A stretch of 62,373 bases of DNA, from contig JAEOTR010000066.1 of NCBI GenBank assembly GCA_016839705.1, positions 1-62,373 of the forward strand, read 5' to 3'. Shown here piece by piece: positions 45,917-55,495 of the stretch. Within the stretch, counting starts at the first letter, position 1, and every line of letters starts with the position of its first letter. Source of the stretch: Promethearchaeota archaeon (lineage in GTDB: Archaea > Asgardarchaeota > Lokiarchaeia > Sigyniarchaeales > SOKP01). The notes beneath the pieces are model-generated. The model was not told the DNA's origin, did no database searches, and saw only the letters and a program-made list of their open reading frames with translations. A program made the position numbers and the translations under genes.

Positions 45917-46237
45917 TTAAGATATAATATTTCCAATAGCTTCGAATATTTTATTTTTCATTACATCTCCTTTATCAACATCGTGTTGAAAGACATCTGG
46001 AAGTATAAATATTAAAGGAGACTTATGAATAAATTTAAAATTTAATAAGAAATCATAATCTGCGGGAGACAATTGTAAACCAATTATTATCATGCCAATA
46101 GACGTATCCTTTATTAATGTTTTAAATTTTTCGAGGAATGAATCACCTGTCTCAATTACTGTCCCGTCGATCCCTAAAAGCCCCAACATTAAAACAATGT
46201 CGTCATCTCCTAAAACATGTACTTTTTGATCTAGCAT
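45917..46237 (-). CDS. atpF: A-type ATP synthase subunit F
   Basis: The 106-residue protein has the small Rossmann-like fold of subunit F: VHVLGDDDIVLMLGLLGIDG, then IGMIIIGLQLSPADYDFL. It binds the lower end of the central rotor. It overlaps the preceding gene by one base. Confidence 0.88.
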   Translation of the reverse strand: MLDQKVHVLGDDDIVLMLGLLGIDGTVIETGDSFLEKFKTLIKDTSIGMIIIGLQLSPADYDFLLNFKFIHKSPLIFILPDVFQHDVDKGDVMKNKIFEAIGNIIS

Positions 46238-46548
46238 TAAAAATCCAATCCCATCTCATCTATTATTATTTTATGTAAATTCCCCATTTCTTCCTGAAAT
46301 TTTACTTCAATTTTATTAATGGCTTTATCTATTTGATCTCCAAATTCATTAATTTGTGAATCACCACTTGTTGTAAGTGTAATCAAGGCATCGTTGACTA
46401 ATTCATTTTTTCTCTCAATAAACGTCTCAAATTGTTTTGTTTGCTGATCTCTGAAACCTTCAATATCTTTTAAATTGATATCCTTCGCATTCTTTATTAA
46501 ATTTTCATAAAGTCTTTCAATATCCTTTATCCATTCAAATAAATCCAT
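46237..46548 (-). CDS. Probable peripheral-stalk subunit H of the ATP synthase
   Basis: The protein is a single charged coiled coil of 103 residues, placed between atpC and atpF. Subunit H (also called G) has this size and build and pairs with E as peripheral stalk. Sequence conservation is weak in this family, so position and shape are the main support. Confidence 0.65.
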   Translation of the reverse strand: MDLFEWIKDIERLYENLIKNAKDINLKDIEGFRDQQTKQFETFIERKNELVNDALITLTTSGDSQINEFGDQIDKAINKIEVKFQEEMGNLHKIIIDEMGLDF

Positions 46549-46585
46549 GATTGTTCTTTTTTCATTATTTTTCTATTTTTATTCT

Positions 46586-47650
46586 CTATTTTAATAACTG
46601 ATATTTCTCGTGAAGAATATCGACTATTTTTGGTAAAATATACAACCTAATCTCCTTATCTTTTTTTATTAATACTTCTAAAATTTTGTAAATTGCTTGA
46701 TATTCAATGTCATCTAGTTTCATTTCAAATGTCTTGAAATAGTATTGAAGATATAATTTCTCAAGAGACCATATTAAATGCTCTTGATTGAGTGGTGATC
46801 TCAATAGATATGATCTTATTTCTTTATTATTTCTTAAATGCTGATTAAGCAGTAAAGTAAAATCCTCTATATTTGTTAAACTCATTAATTTAAGAAATAT
46901 CTCTTTATCAAAAAAGAGATTACTATCTACCAATAGCTGCAAAATAAGATTTCTATCAACATTATTAATGATCCCTCTATAAATTAAATTTAAATTATAG
47001 ATCTCCGAGATATATTCAGTGTATAATGAGATTAACATCTTTTCTTTCATATTGAGGTGTTTCATATCTCTTTTCATATTATTATAATAGAGTTGATCCA
47101 AAAAGGTTTCAAGCACAAAAATTTCATTGGTGTTCTTAAAGTAAAGAATTCCTTCTCTAATCACTTTATTATATTTAGTAGATCGCATGAATAGTTGAAG
47201 CTCATCTAAGGAGGGAATTTCAATTAATTCATTAATGAAATCCGTATGGTTTAAGTATTTTTCGACTAGTTTATTGACCATCAAGGATTTTTCAGTTACG
47301 CTCATTCCTAGAATAGTACCAAGGATTACACTTTTTATATTCATGATTTCGTATTTCATCAAATAATCTCTTAAAAAAATCCTCATATTTGACGGAGAAT
47401 ACTGTATTATCTTCCCTATTAATTTAATATAATTATGAAATAGAGCTTTCTCAATGTCTTCAATTACATATGTATTGAAATTAAGGCCAGGGTAATATCG
47501 GCTAATAAAATCAACAAATTCTCTTATTTCTGTGATCTCATCCAATTTTTGGAGCGTCTCTTCATTCATTATTAACTGTTTCAAAAATCCGATTTTAATT
47601 ACTGTGTAAGCGTAACTTGGCACAATGATGCTCGTTTTGAAGACCCCCAA
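46586..47650 (-). CDS. atpC: A-type ATP synthase subunit C (rotor-to-ring adapter)
   Basis: The 354-residue protein is fully helical with three related bundles, beginning VPSYAYTVIKIGFLKQLIMN, the usual subunit C (V-type d) start. It connects the central stalk to the c-ring. The TTG at 47650 gives a leader of ten residues before this segment, and a TAA lies just before the frame. Confidence 0.85.
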   Translation of the reverse strand: MGVFKTSIIVPSYAYTVIKIGFLKQLIMNEETLQKLDEITEIREFVDFISRYYPGLNFNTYVIEDIEKALFHNYIKLIGKIIQYSPSNMRIFLRDYLMKYEIMNIKSVILGTILGMSVTEKSLMVNKLVEKYLNHTDFINELIEIPSLDELQLFMRSTKYNKVIREGILYFKNTNEIFVLETFLDQLYYNNMKRDMKHLNMKEKMLISLYTEYISEIYNLNLIYRGIINNVDRNLILQLLVDSNLFFDKEIFLKLMSLTNIEDFTLLLNQHLRNNKEIRSYLLRSPLNQEHLIWSLEKLYLQYYFKTFEMKLDDIEYQAIYKILEVLIKKDKEIRLYILPKIVDILHEKYQLLK

Positions 47651-47696
47651 TAATGCTATTACTTAGATCTTACATTAGGAAGAAATATTACATTTC

Positions 47697-48062
47697 TTAC
47701 AATGGACTTGGAATTTTAGTCCAAAGTAAAATTGCAACTATCAATCCATATATTGCTAATGCTTCACATAAAGCTACTACGAGGAATGCTTTAAAGAAAG
47801 CTTCTTCCCGTTCTGAAAGTGCACTTATTGCAGCCGTACCTACGGTTTTCATAGCCCAAGCACTTCCTAATACAGCACAACTCACTGAAATCGCAACTGC
47901 TAAACCTAACGCTATAGTGGTTGCAGAATCATAATAATCAAGAGTAGTAGGAACTTGAGCAGCAACAAAAGTTACAATACCATTTGAAGTAAAAATAACT
48001 AAGAAAATTAAGAACACTTGAAATGAAGCAAGTAGTAAATAAAATTTTTGTCTGCCATTCAT
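47697..48062 (-). CDS. atpK: A-type ATP synthase c-ring subunit K
   Basis: The protein has an extra N-terminal hydrophobic helix (signal-like, residues 8-27) and then the two-helix hairpin of a rotor subunit: ALGLAVAISVSCAVLGSAWA and VVALCEALAIYGLIVAILL. The glutamate in the second carries the coupling ion. It is the first gene of the operon, preceded by AT-rich promoter sequence. The coupling ion, sodium or proton, cannot be settled by eye. Confidence 0.9.
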   Translation of the reverse strand: MNGRQKFYLLLASFQVFLIFLVIFTSNGIVTFVAAQVPTTLDYYDSATTIALGLAVAISVSCAVLGSAWAMKTVGTAAISALSEREEAFFKAFLVVALCEALAIYGLIVAILLWTKIPSPL

Positions 48063-48476
48063 AAATCTAACATCTTCGTTAGTATTTAAAATAATTATTA
48101 AATTTAAAAATGATAAGGAAAAACTAGCGTATAAATTTTCTCTTTATTAAAGATTAAATGGTGGTTTTATTTAGCCAATAATATAAAAATCGAAAAAAAA
48201 GTTAAGGACTTATGCGTAGAAAGATTCTTACTAATTAAGTGTTTAAAAAAGTCTACTTTAATCTAATAAGATAGTTTCGACATTTAAAAGTAAATAGAAT
48301 TACTGGAGAAACTATATATTAATCAAAAAAATTAACTTCTAGTAAACCTATATCATATATGAAATACTAAAAAATGGTTTTTTAAAATACGTATAATATA
48401 AAAGATATCTTAGTAAATATTATAGAAATTTCTTAGATTTAATGGATAGTAAATCTTAAAGATAAAAAAAGAAGAA
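48063..48476. other. Intergenic region with the ATP synthase operon promoter
   Basis: No gene was found in these 414 bases. They are strongly AT-rich. TATA-like stretches such as TTTAAATTTAAT on the minus strand near 48090-48105 are placed to drive atpK. Nothing else stands out. Confidence 0.4.
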
Positions 48477-48488
48477 ATGGTGAATTAT

Positions 48489-48668
48489 ATGAGTAAAAAA
48501 TATGAACACCGAGTAGACTCCCTTAAAGACCATAAAAAAGAAACAAAAATAGGTGTCTATCGACAAAAAAAAAAAAGCCCTAATTTGAGAAGTAAGAAGA
48601 TAAGCACACAAAAGAAAGCTTTTAAAGATTTGCAGAAAAAAATGGAAAAAAGCAAAAAAACCTGGTAA
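48489..48668 (+). CDS. Small lysine-rich protein (59 aa)
   Basis: The frame codes for a very basic peptide with about one third lysine or arginine (ends KKMEKSKKTW). GGTGA at 48479-48483 lies five bases before ATG 48489, so this start is better than ATG 48477. It may bind nucleic acid, but there is no motif. Confidence 0.4.
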   Translation: MSKKYEHRVDSLKDHKKETKIGVYRQKKKSPNLRSKKISTQKKAFKDLQKKMEKSKKTW

Positions 48669-49163
48669 AATTTTTCCCTCTTAAAGAAATTCTGATATTC
48701 ATAGAATTACGTTCATTTAGCTTCATTTATCGTTTTACGGAATTGTCAGTATTAAGATATTTAGAAAAATTACACATTCAAATGTGTGATGATTTAAAAT
48801 TTGATTTTTCTTTTAAAAAAGTATTTTTTATATGATTTCAGAATATTCACACTATATGGTAAGAGAATAAAGCAAATAGGGGTAATATTTATATACACAA
48901 AAAATTAAATTACAGAACTAATTGAAGCTATTGATAGAATCATTGTGTGTAGCATCGCAATATTAATATTACCAAGGATTAAAGGAAATGATTTTTAAAT
49001 CGATCCTAAAAAAATCAACTGGATTTATAAATAATTTTTCTTCCCAATAATCAATCCCTTATAAGACTGTTGATTATATACATTTATCAAAAACATTTCA
49101 AAAAAGATCTTAGTTTTAATACAAATAGTTATATTTAAAATATCTTGTTAAATTAAAATCCTT
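48669..49163. other. Intergenic region of 495 bases without a gene
   Basis: No protein-like frame or tRNA is seen. It contains a perfect inverted repeat, ACACATT-CA-AATGTGT at 48772-48787, which could be an operator. A TATA-like box, TATATTTAAAA at 49130-49140, lies 24-34 bases before the pyrophosphatase ATG and probably drives a leaderless transcript. Confidence 0.4.
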
Positions 49164-49697
49164 ATGAATCTGTGGAAAGATATCCCAGTTGGAGATGATC
49201 CACCAAGTATTTTAAATGCTGTCATTGAGGTTATAAGTGGTTCAAGAGATAAATATGAGTACAAACCTGAGTGGGAAGCATTTATCCTAGATCGAGTAAT
49301 TCCCTCCTCGGTAATTTTTCCAGTTGAATATGGATTTGTTCCCCAAACGTTATCTGATGATAATGATCCACTTGATATAATGGTATTAAGTTATGAACCC
49401 TTAGAAGTGGGTTGTATTGTAAAAGTTCGGGTGATTGGCGCTTTGGTAATTGAAGATGAAAAAGGGGATGACCCTAAGATTTTATCAGTTTTGGTAAATG
49501 ATGCAAGGTTTGAAGGTTATAAAGACATATATGATGTTCATATCTATAAACTTAAGGAAATTCAAGAATTCTATGAGACCTATAAAAGATTAGAACCACA
49601 TAAATGGGTAAAATTTAAAGAATGGAAAAATGCAGAAGGTGCAAAAAAACTTGTTAATTCTTCAATCAAGCAATTTTATAATCTTTATATGAAATAA
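49164..49697 (+). CDS. ppa: Inorganic pyrophosphatase (family I)
   Basis: The 177-residue protein has the family I active site: VEYGFVPQT, the metal-binding DDNDPLDIMVL, and IEDEKGDDPKIL. It hydrolyses pyrophosphate to phosphate with magnesium and works as a soluble hexamer. It has its own TATA-like promoter. Confidence 0.95.
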   Translation: MNLWKDIPVGDDPPSILNAVIEVISGSRDKYEYKPEWEAFILDRVIPSSVIFPVEYGFVPQTLSDDNDPLDIMVLSYEPLEVGCIVKVRVIGALVIEDEKGDDPKILSVLVNDARFEGYKDIYDVHIYKLKEIQEFYETYKRLEPHKWVKFKEWKNAEGAKKLVNSSIKQFYNLYMK

Positions 49698-49920
49698 TAA
49701 ATAAGTTTTTTTAAACAATATTATGATGCTATTTTAAGCATAAAACCTGATAAATCTAATAAAAACGGCTTATATTCATCTTTGAGGAGATAATTAAATC
49801 ATCTATATTAAAAAATGATGACATTTTCTATTATCATTACATTTAGGGAATAAGGAATTCCTTGGTATCTTGTGAATTTATTTTAATTTAAGAAGGATTT
49901 TGTATGTAATAAAATTAGGT

Positions 49921-50667
49921 TTATTTATTAATTATTATAAACATCCATGCAAGGAAGCTATTGATCTTAATATTCACAGATAAATTTTGAAATATAATTT
50001 GTTTTATCTCAGCAGGCGTATAGCTAGATTGAATTGAGCCTAAAGGCTCGTTAACTTCCTTTAAAGCTTTTGGAACAACAACTTTAGTCGCAAATTTAAA
50101 AAGGTAGTAAAAAATTTTACGAGCATCTCTTCTAAAATCAAAGATTAAGATTGTACCATCCTCGTTCAAAATACGCTGAAATTCTTGAAATGCTTTTATT
50201 GGATGAAGCCAATGATGTAGTGATAAACTGCTTACGATAAAATTAATAGAGTTGTCAGGAAAAGGTAATTTTTCAACGGATCCTTCTTTAAAATCTATTC
50301 TTTCCCCTAATTCATGTTTAAACGCTCTTTCTTTCGCTAATTTAAGAATTTCTGACGAAATATCCGTGCCAGTGAGAAACAAATATGGGAACTTTTCTGC
50401 AATTTCCACTAATAGATTTCCTGAACCACAACCTACATCTATTAAGTGTCCTTGAGGTTCTTTTTTATTAATTTGGTTTAATACCTTTCTTCGCAAGAGT
50501 TTAAAGGGCAGAAAATCTGTCATTTTTTCAAACGCTTTTGCAATCTCTGGATTATCAAGCCCTTCAAGGTTAGGGCGTCTATAATTCTTTTTACGGGGTA
50601 AAATGATAATTAAAATGAAGAGAATGATGATTCCAAGAGCAATTAAAAAAATGTACAATAAGGTCAT
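49921..50667 (-). CDS. Membrane-anchored class I SAM-dependent methyltransferase
   Basis: A single hydrophobic helix (residues 3-25) anchors the protein. The Rossmann methyltransferase core follows: GHLIDVGCGSGNLLVEIAEK for SAM binding, LTGTDISSEILKLAKE and LSLHHWLHPIKAFQEFQRIL. The pattern is like the UbiE/MenG-type or lipid methyltransferases. Substrate unknown. The membrane anchor suggests a lipid or quinone-like substrate. Confidence 0.85.
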   Translation of the reverse strand: MTLLYIFLIALGIIILFILIIILPRKKNYRRPNLEGLDNPEIAKAFEKMTDFLPFKLLRRKVLNQINKKEPQGHLIDVGCGSGNLLVEIAEKFPYLFLTGTDISSEILKLAKERAFKHELGERIDFKEGSVEKLPFPDNSINFIVSSLSLHHWLHPIKAFQEFQRILNEDGTILIFDFRRDARKIFYYLFKFATKVVVPKALKEVNEPLGSIQSSYTPAEIKQIIFQNLSVNIKINSFLAWMFIIINK

Positions 50668-50722
50668 AAATTCCCCTCCTGATTTTTATCATTATTGATG
50701 AACTCGAAGAAAAATAAGAGAT

Positions 50723-51478
50723 TCACTGTTTTTCTTCAAATAATAATTTATGAATTTTTATCATTGTTCCTATATTAATCTGTCCAACTTTCGACTCATC
50801 ATCTAACGAGCTTTCAGTGAAGAAAGAACCGAATTTGACGCATGTTATTCTTGAGAAGAGTCCCAACTCGTTAGAGCAAAAAGAAACCATCCTGCGTCCC
50901 TCACTCAAAAATTTATTTAGTAATTCTATAGGTATTAAATTATCTTCGAATTTTTGGGCGGTAAATATTACTTTATAGATACTTTTATTGATTATCTTTT
51001 TATTAATGAATAATTTAACTTCTAATTTGTATATAAATTTTTCAATAAATGCTAAGCTTTCGTTTAAACCAGGTGTTCTTTCAAAATCATAATGAGAAAA
51101 TATTAAATCAACTACGTTTGTTTCTCCTAAAAAAGCAACCTCACTTAAAATGTGATTATCAGCATTCATTTCTATTTCAAAATAGTCTGGTTTAGCTTCA
51201 ATCAAAACTTTTAAAATTTTTAATCTTTCCTTTTCATTTATTGTGATTTTTCCTCCTTTAGGGGGCTCTCTAAGGGAAAAAATAACGGGAAATTTTGGTT
51301 GAATAAATCCCAGTAATTTTTTTAAAAAATCCTTAGTTATAATTTGAATATTATCAATACAATCAAATTGTAATTCGAAAATTCTAGCTCCTGATTTTAC
51401 CGCATCCTCAATGTTTCTTTGATTTTCAGGAATGTTATCCGTTTTTATAGGAATCGATTTACAAATATTAAATTTCAT
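50723..51478 (-). CDS. aroD: 3-dehydroquinate dehydratase, type I
   Basis: The 251-residue TIM-barrel protein carries PVIFSLREPPKGG, YFEIEMN, the catalytic His in FSHYDFERTPG, the Schiff-base Lys in YKVIFTAQKF and the C-terminal VGQINIG. It makes 3-dehydroshikimate in aromatic amino acid synthesis. No other shikimate gene is near. Confidence 0.88.
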   Translation of the reverse strand: MKFNICKSIPIKTDNIPENQRNIEDAVKSGARIFELQFDCIDNIQIITKDFLKKLLGFIQPKFPVIFSLREPPKGGKITINEKERLKILKVLIEAKPDYFEIEMNADNHILSEVAFLGETNVVDLIFSHYDFERTPGLNESLAFIEKFIYKLEVKLFINKKIINKSIYKVIFTAQKFEDNLIPIELLNKFLSEGRRMVSFCSNELGLFSRITCVKFGSFFTESSLDDESKVGQINIGTMIKIHKLLFEEKQ

Positions 51479-51645
51479 AATTACTCAATTTTCTTTTTAT
51501 TTAAGATCTATTGTGTATATTTTTTTTTCATAACAATAAAAGTTAATCCGTAAATTAAAAAATTCAAAGTTTGTTTTAAAGAGATTACAGAAATAAGAAA
51601 GTTGTTGATTCTCTAAAACAGTTGAATTTCCATTTGAAAAAGATA

Positions 51646-52284
51646 TTACTGATAAAGTAAAATTCTTATTTGATCGGCTATATCGTGTATGCGATCTGCG
51701 CACTGTTCAAGTAAAACGATACTATCTCTAATTCTAAGAAGTTTCCTAATATCCAACTTTTCATTAGAATATAAAAATTCAAGAAATTGTCGATATATAG
51801 TATCAATTTCATTTTCGAGTTCATGAATTGCGGTTGTATTCTTAAATACAATATCGGGCTTATCTCTCAAGCTTTTTATTGTTGATTTTAAAACATCCGC
51901 CATTTGAATAGTTTTATTTATTAATTTTTCATATCTTTTTATTATTTCTTCATCCTTATTCCCATCTAATGTTATCTTTGGGAGCATGTCGACTAATTCT
52001 AAGGGATAATTAATCACATTGTCCATTTTTAGGATTAAAGCGACGTAGTCTCCTAAACCTTGCGCTCCCGCTTCAGAATAATTTTGGATTAGCTGAATTT
52101 TTATAGCATCTCCATCTTCTTCACGCATTTGCATCTTATTTTTTTTCTTGTCTAAGGTTTCCTTGTTGGATTCATAGTCTTTTGCCCACGTTGAATAATA
52201 TACGGCCATATCGGATATAACTGAGTATATAATCCTGGAATGTTCAATTAACATTGAAATAATTTCATCTTTAATCTTGTTCAT
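51646..52284 (-). CDS. DUF47/PhoU-like protein
   Basis: The all-helical protein of 212 residues shows the PhoU-type pattern with acidic metal-binding residues, for example AIHELENEIDTIYRQFLEFL and VLLEQCADRIHDIADQI. DUF47 proteins usually accompany a Pit phosphate transporter. None is next to it here. Confidence 0.8.
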   Translation of the reverse strand: MNKIKDEIISMLIEHSRIIYSVISDMAVYYSTWAKDYESNKETLDKKKNKMQMREEDGDAIKIQLIQNYSEAGAQGLGDYVALILKMDNVINYPLELVDMLPKITLDGNKDEEIIKRYEKLINKTIQMADVLKSTIKSLRDKPDIVFKNTTAIHELENEIDTIYRQFLEFLYSNEKLDIRKLLRIRDSIVLLEQCADRIHDIADQIRILLYQ

Positions 52285-52487
52285 AAGATATCAACTAAAA
52301 ATTTTTATTTTCTCTTATAACAATAAATGATTAAATACATAAAAATTTAGGTTTACAGAAAATAAATAGTAACGAGCCTATTAATATATGATCCTATCAA
52401 TTTTCTAATTAGTTTTTGAGTGATATATGATTTTTAATATTAAAATTACATTTGATTTAAGGATTTAAGAAATTAAGGTGGATAAAT

Positions 52488-53273
52488 ATGGAATATAAGC
52501 ATCTTTTGATTGAAAAGCGTGATGATCATATAGCTATAGTTACACTTAACCGTCCAGATCAGTTAAATACATTAAATTCAACTCTAATGCGTGAAATTGA
52601 ACATTTAACAGAAGAGTTTCAAGAAGACACAGAAACACGTGTAGTGATTTTTACTGGTGCGGGTAAACATTTCTGTGGAGGAGCAGATTTGAAGGAATCA
52701 GGAAAACCAGCTACGTTACTTGAACAAACTAGAGCAAAGCAAATTGGTCCGAGAATGATACGGAAAATCTTTATGATGGACCAAATTACCATAGCAGCAA
52801 TAAATGGTGGGGCTTTTGGAGGAGGATGTTGTATTGTTACCGCTTGTGATTTTCGAATTGGGGCTGAAGGCTGTTTGGCAGGTTTTCCAGAGTCTAGATT
52901 AGGTATGAACTTATCGTGGGGGGCGGTCCCCTTAACAGTCCATGTAATTGGTCCAACATATGCTAAAGAAATGATTATTTTAGGTAAGAATAATGATGCC
53001 CAAACACTTTTGAAGTGGGGTTTTCTAACTGAAGTAGTATCAAAAGAAAAATTATTAGATCGGGCAATTAAAATCGCTAAGGATTACACCGAAGTACCTC
53101 CAATTCCTGCCCAAATGATTAAAAAGAGTATAAATCACGTCATTGGTGCATTGGATCAAGCAATAATGCACATGGATGCGGATCAGCATACGTTAACGAT
53201 GAGAACAGAGGACTTAAAGGAAGGGATTGCCGCATTCTTCGGAAAGCGTGAAGGAAATTATAAAGGAAATTAA
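52488..53273 (+). CDS. Enoyl-CoA hydratase/isomerase family protein
   Basis: The 261-residue crotonase has the oxyanion-hole segments FTGAGKHFCGGADL and INGGAFGGGCCIVTACD, and a catalytic glutamate in FPESRLGMN. It should act on a CoA-thioester, by hydration or isomerisation. GGTGG lies before the ATG. It is about 2 kb upstream of the dehydratase-like locus and might belong to the same CoA-based pathway. Confidence 0.9.
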   Translation: MEYKHLLIEKRDDHIAIVTLNRPDQLNTLNSTLMREIEHLTEEFQEDTETRVVIFTGAGKHFCGGADLKESGKPATLLEQTRAKQIGPRMIRKIFMMDQITIAAINGGAFGGGCCIVTACDFRIGAEGCLAGFPESRLGMNLSWGAVPLTVHVIGPTYAKEMIILGKNNDAQTLLKWGFLTEVVSKEKLLDRAIKIAKDYTEVPPIPAQMIKKSINHVIGALDQAIMHMDADQHTLTMRTEDLKEGIAAFFGKREGNYKGN

Positions 53274-53304
53274 AAAATATTAAAGTTATAATGTATTTTA
53301 CCAA

Positions 53305-53313
53305 TTTTTTTTT
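53305..53313 (+). terminator. T-run transcription terminator
   Basis: Nine consecutive T lie about 30 bases after the enoyl-CoA hydratase gene. Confidence 0.45.
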
Positions 53314-53506
53314 ATCATACTCCATCAATTAGAAATCGATTATTCAAATTGAAAGTCAAAAAGCATGAAAATTTATTTTTGTAGAATAAAATATATTTAA
53401 AATAAAAATAGTATATAAATAATTTATCGACATGATTTGCATTATTTTAACCAGAATACTTACTACATAAATACTAATTATTTTTCAAAGGAGAAAATCG
53501 TAAAGC

Positions 53507-54157
53507 ATGCGTAAAACCTTAAAGAATTGGAGACAATATGGAAAACTGTCAGATTTAGGGGAAATAGCTCGTCGTAAATTTTTCAATAATTGTTTTGATG
53601 GCGCTTTAACTTGTGCCGGAATTGTTAGTGGGATATTTATAATCTTTATTGGGTCAGGCACAATTCTATTTACTCCTCAAAATGTATTAATTACAGGCTT
53701 AGCGACAACCCTCGCGATAGGGATTTCAGGACTCTGGGGAGCTTTCTTATCTGAGGAAGCCGAACGTAAGAAAAAAGTGTATGATATGAAAAAGGATATG
53801 GCAATGGTTGAGGAGCCCACGGAACTTAAAAATGGAGAGGAAAAAAAAAATGAAAAGAATAACGATAAAACCTTGCTCGAAAAAGCGGAAAATTTCGCTA
53901 CAATTGTTGCTTCCTTGGTCGATGGAGGTGCTCCTGCAGTAGGAAGTATACTACCATTAATCCCCTTCTTCTTTGGGACAACATTAACAATATCGCATTT
54001 TATCTTTTCATATGTAATTCTTGCTGGTTTACTAGTTTACTTAGGTATCTTTTTAGGAAATATTTCAGGGGGAGGTAAGGTACGATATGCACTCCACTTG
54101 GTTACTGCTGGGGTGGTAACTTTATTGGTTAGTTTATTACTTGGACAAATAACTTAA
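53507..54157 (+). CDS. VIT/CCC1-family membrane protein, copy 1
   Basis: The start RRKFFNNCFDGALTCAGIVSG resembles the first helix of VIT1/CCC1 iron/manganese transporters. Residues 80-130 are soluble and charged, with the EEAERKKK segment as in the cytoplasmic metal-binding region. Four or five membrane helices are seen in total. It may move iron or manganese out of the cytoplasm. A related copy follows. Confidence 0.7.
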   Translation: MRKTLKNWRQYGKLSDLGEIARRKFFNNCFDGALTCAGIVSGIFIIFIGSGTILFTPQNVLITGLATTLAIGISGLWGAFLSEEAERKKKVYDMKKDMAMVEEPTELKNGEEKKNEKNNDKTLLEKAENFATIVASLVDGGAPAVGSILPLIPFFFGTTLTISHFIFSYVILAGLLVYLGIFLGNISGGGKVRYALHLVTAGVVTLLVSLLLGQIT

Positions 54158-54266
54158 AAAATGGGGTTTCATATTTCATATTTAAAATTATCAACTATTG
54201 AACAAATTAGGTGCATCTCTGCGAAATATTTATGATTTTACTTAAAATTTTTGATGTATTTAAATA

Positions 54267-55013
54267 ATGATTAAAAAATTAAAAATTTACAACGAAATTA
54301 CTCATTTTAGCTTAATTGCACGGAGATATTTCGTGAATAATTTTTATGACGGTATGCTGACAATTCTAGGGATTTTACTTGGATTTTTTATGTTTATTGT
54401 ATATAACCCAGAGATAACCTCTATCGAATCTATTCTCGTTATATTTCCTAGCTTAGGAACCTCAATTTCTATGTTCATATCAGGTGTTTCAGGTTCTTAT
54501 CTTTCTGAAAGAGCAGAACATAAAAAAGAAAAAAGAGAATTAGATAAAGCCATGGTAATACTAGAGGATGATCAGATCGAAGAGATAAATAGACTACCTG
54601 AATTCAAAGTAAATGAAGAAATTCAAAAGGCAATGGTAACTCCAATTAATATCAGCAATTCATTTAAAAAGAAAAATCCGGTTAAAATCAGAAAGAAAAG
54701 TCAGAAAAAGAAGAAGTCAAAGACAAAAACTATTCATGAGAAAGCGGAAAGATTTGCTAATGTATTAGTTTCTTTTACAAATGGTACAGCTCCTCTATTA
54801 GGAGGGATAGTCCCCTCAATACCTTTCTTTTTCATCCAAAATGCAGGAATGTGGACTTTTATTATATCTTTTCTAACAATATTTATTTGTATAGTGTTTC
54901 TAGGGATTTTGTTGGGAGTAATCTCAAAAGAATCTATAATTAAAAATATTTTAGAAATGACAGCAGCATTCATAGTTACTCTTTTAATATCATTTCTGAT
55001 CTTGAGAGTCTGA
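54267..55013 (+). CDS. VIT/CCC1-family membrane protein, copy 2
   Basis: The product (248 residues) shares the ARRYFVNNFYDGMLTILGI start and the LSERAEHKKEKREL and HEKAERFANVLVSFTNG segments with the gene before it. The loop is longer and very lysine-rich near residues 130-150. The two may form a heteromer. Helices similar in place to copy 1. Confidence 0.7.
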   Translation: MIKKLKIYNEITHFSLIARRYFVNNFYDGMLTILGILLGFFMFIVYNPEITSIESILVIFPSLGTSISMFISGVSGSYLSERAEHKKEKRELDKAMVILEDDQIEEINRLPEFKVNEEIQKAMVTPINISNSFKKKNPVKIRKKSQKKKKSKTKTIHEKAERFANVLVSFTNGTAPLLGGIVPSIPFFFIQNAGMWTFIISFLTIFICIVFLGILLGVISKESIIKNILEMTAAFIVTLLISFLILRV

Positions 55014-55095
55014 TTAAATTGTCGTTTTAATATAATAAATTTTATCTTTTGGCTTTCATTTTTCTTTCTATAAACATATAACGTCGAGATTAATT

Positions 55096-55494
55096 TTGAA
55101 AGCATTCGTAGGAATAGATATTGGTTCTTTAGCAACAAAAATTGCCCTTCTGGAAAACAATAATTTAATAGATTTTCGAACAGAAAGATCCACCTTCGAT
55201 TTTAAAAGAATTGGACAGACAATGTTCAATGACATATTAGTAAAAAATAATTTGAATAGAGAAGATGTATTTGCAATGAGCACCGGCTACGGTAGAAATA
55301 CTGTGCAGTTCGCTGATGATCGAATTACAGAAATTACTGCTCACGCTCGGGGAGTTCAGTTTTTTTTCCAAGACGCTCATTCAGTTATCGATATAGGGGG
55401 GCAAGATAGTAAAGCTATATTGATATCACAAAAAACGGGGAATGTAATTGACTTTCAAATGAATGATAAATTTCAATTAGATAAACCTAATTGA
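55096..55494 (+). CDS. 2-hydroxyacyl-CoA dehydratase/benzoyl-CoA reductase activator ATPase, N-terminal part
   Basis: The N-terminal ASKHA nucleotide-binding half of an HgdC/BcrA-type activator: FVGIDIGSLATKIALL at the start, STGYGR, EITAHARG and IDIGGQDSKAI. It ends DFQMNDK and seven further codons before TGA. In normal relatives MNDK is directly followed by CAAGTG, which here begins in the next reading frame. The two parts are separated by a 32-base insertion with a perfect hairpin. The TGA overlaps the TTG of the second part, so both could be made by coupled translation. Activators use ATP to push electrons of very low potential into the dehydratase or reductase. Confidence 0.82.
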   Translation: MKAFVGIDIGSLATKIALLENNNLIDFRTERSTFDFKRIGQTMFNDILVKNNLNREDVFAMSTGYGRNTVQFADDRITEITAHARGVQFFFQDAHSVIDIGGQDSKAILISQKTGNVIDFQMNDKFQLDKPN

Positions 55495-55495
55495 A
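55472..55495. repeat. 9-bp perfect inverted repeat in the insertion that splits the activator gene
   Basis: TTCAATTAG, six-base loop ATAAAC, then CTAATTGAA. The hairpin fills most of a 32-base insertion (55471-55502) lying between the codons for MNDK and CAAGTG. It places a stop and an overlapping TTG in the right arm. Confidence 0.75.

Noticed and set aside
51497..51703. Minus-strand frame of 68 codons between aroD and the DUF47 gene
   Set aside because: It overlaps the end of the DUF47 gene in another frame and its composition is not protein-like.
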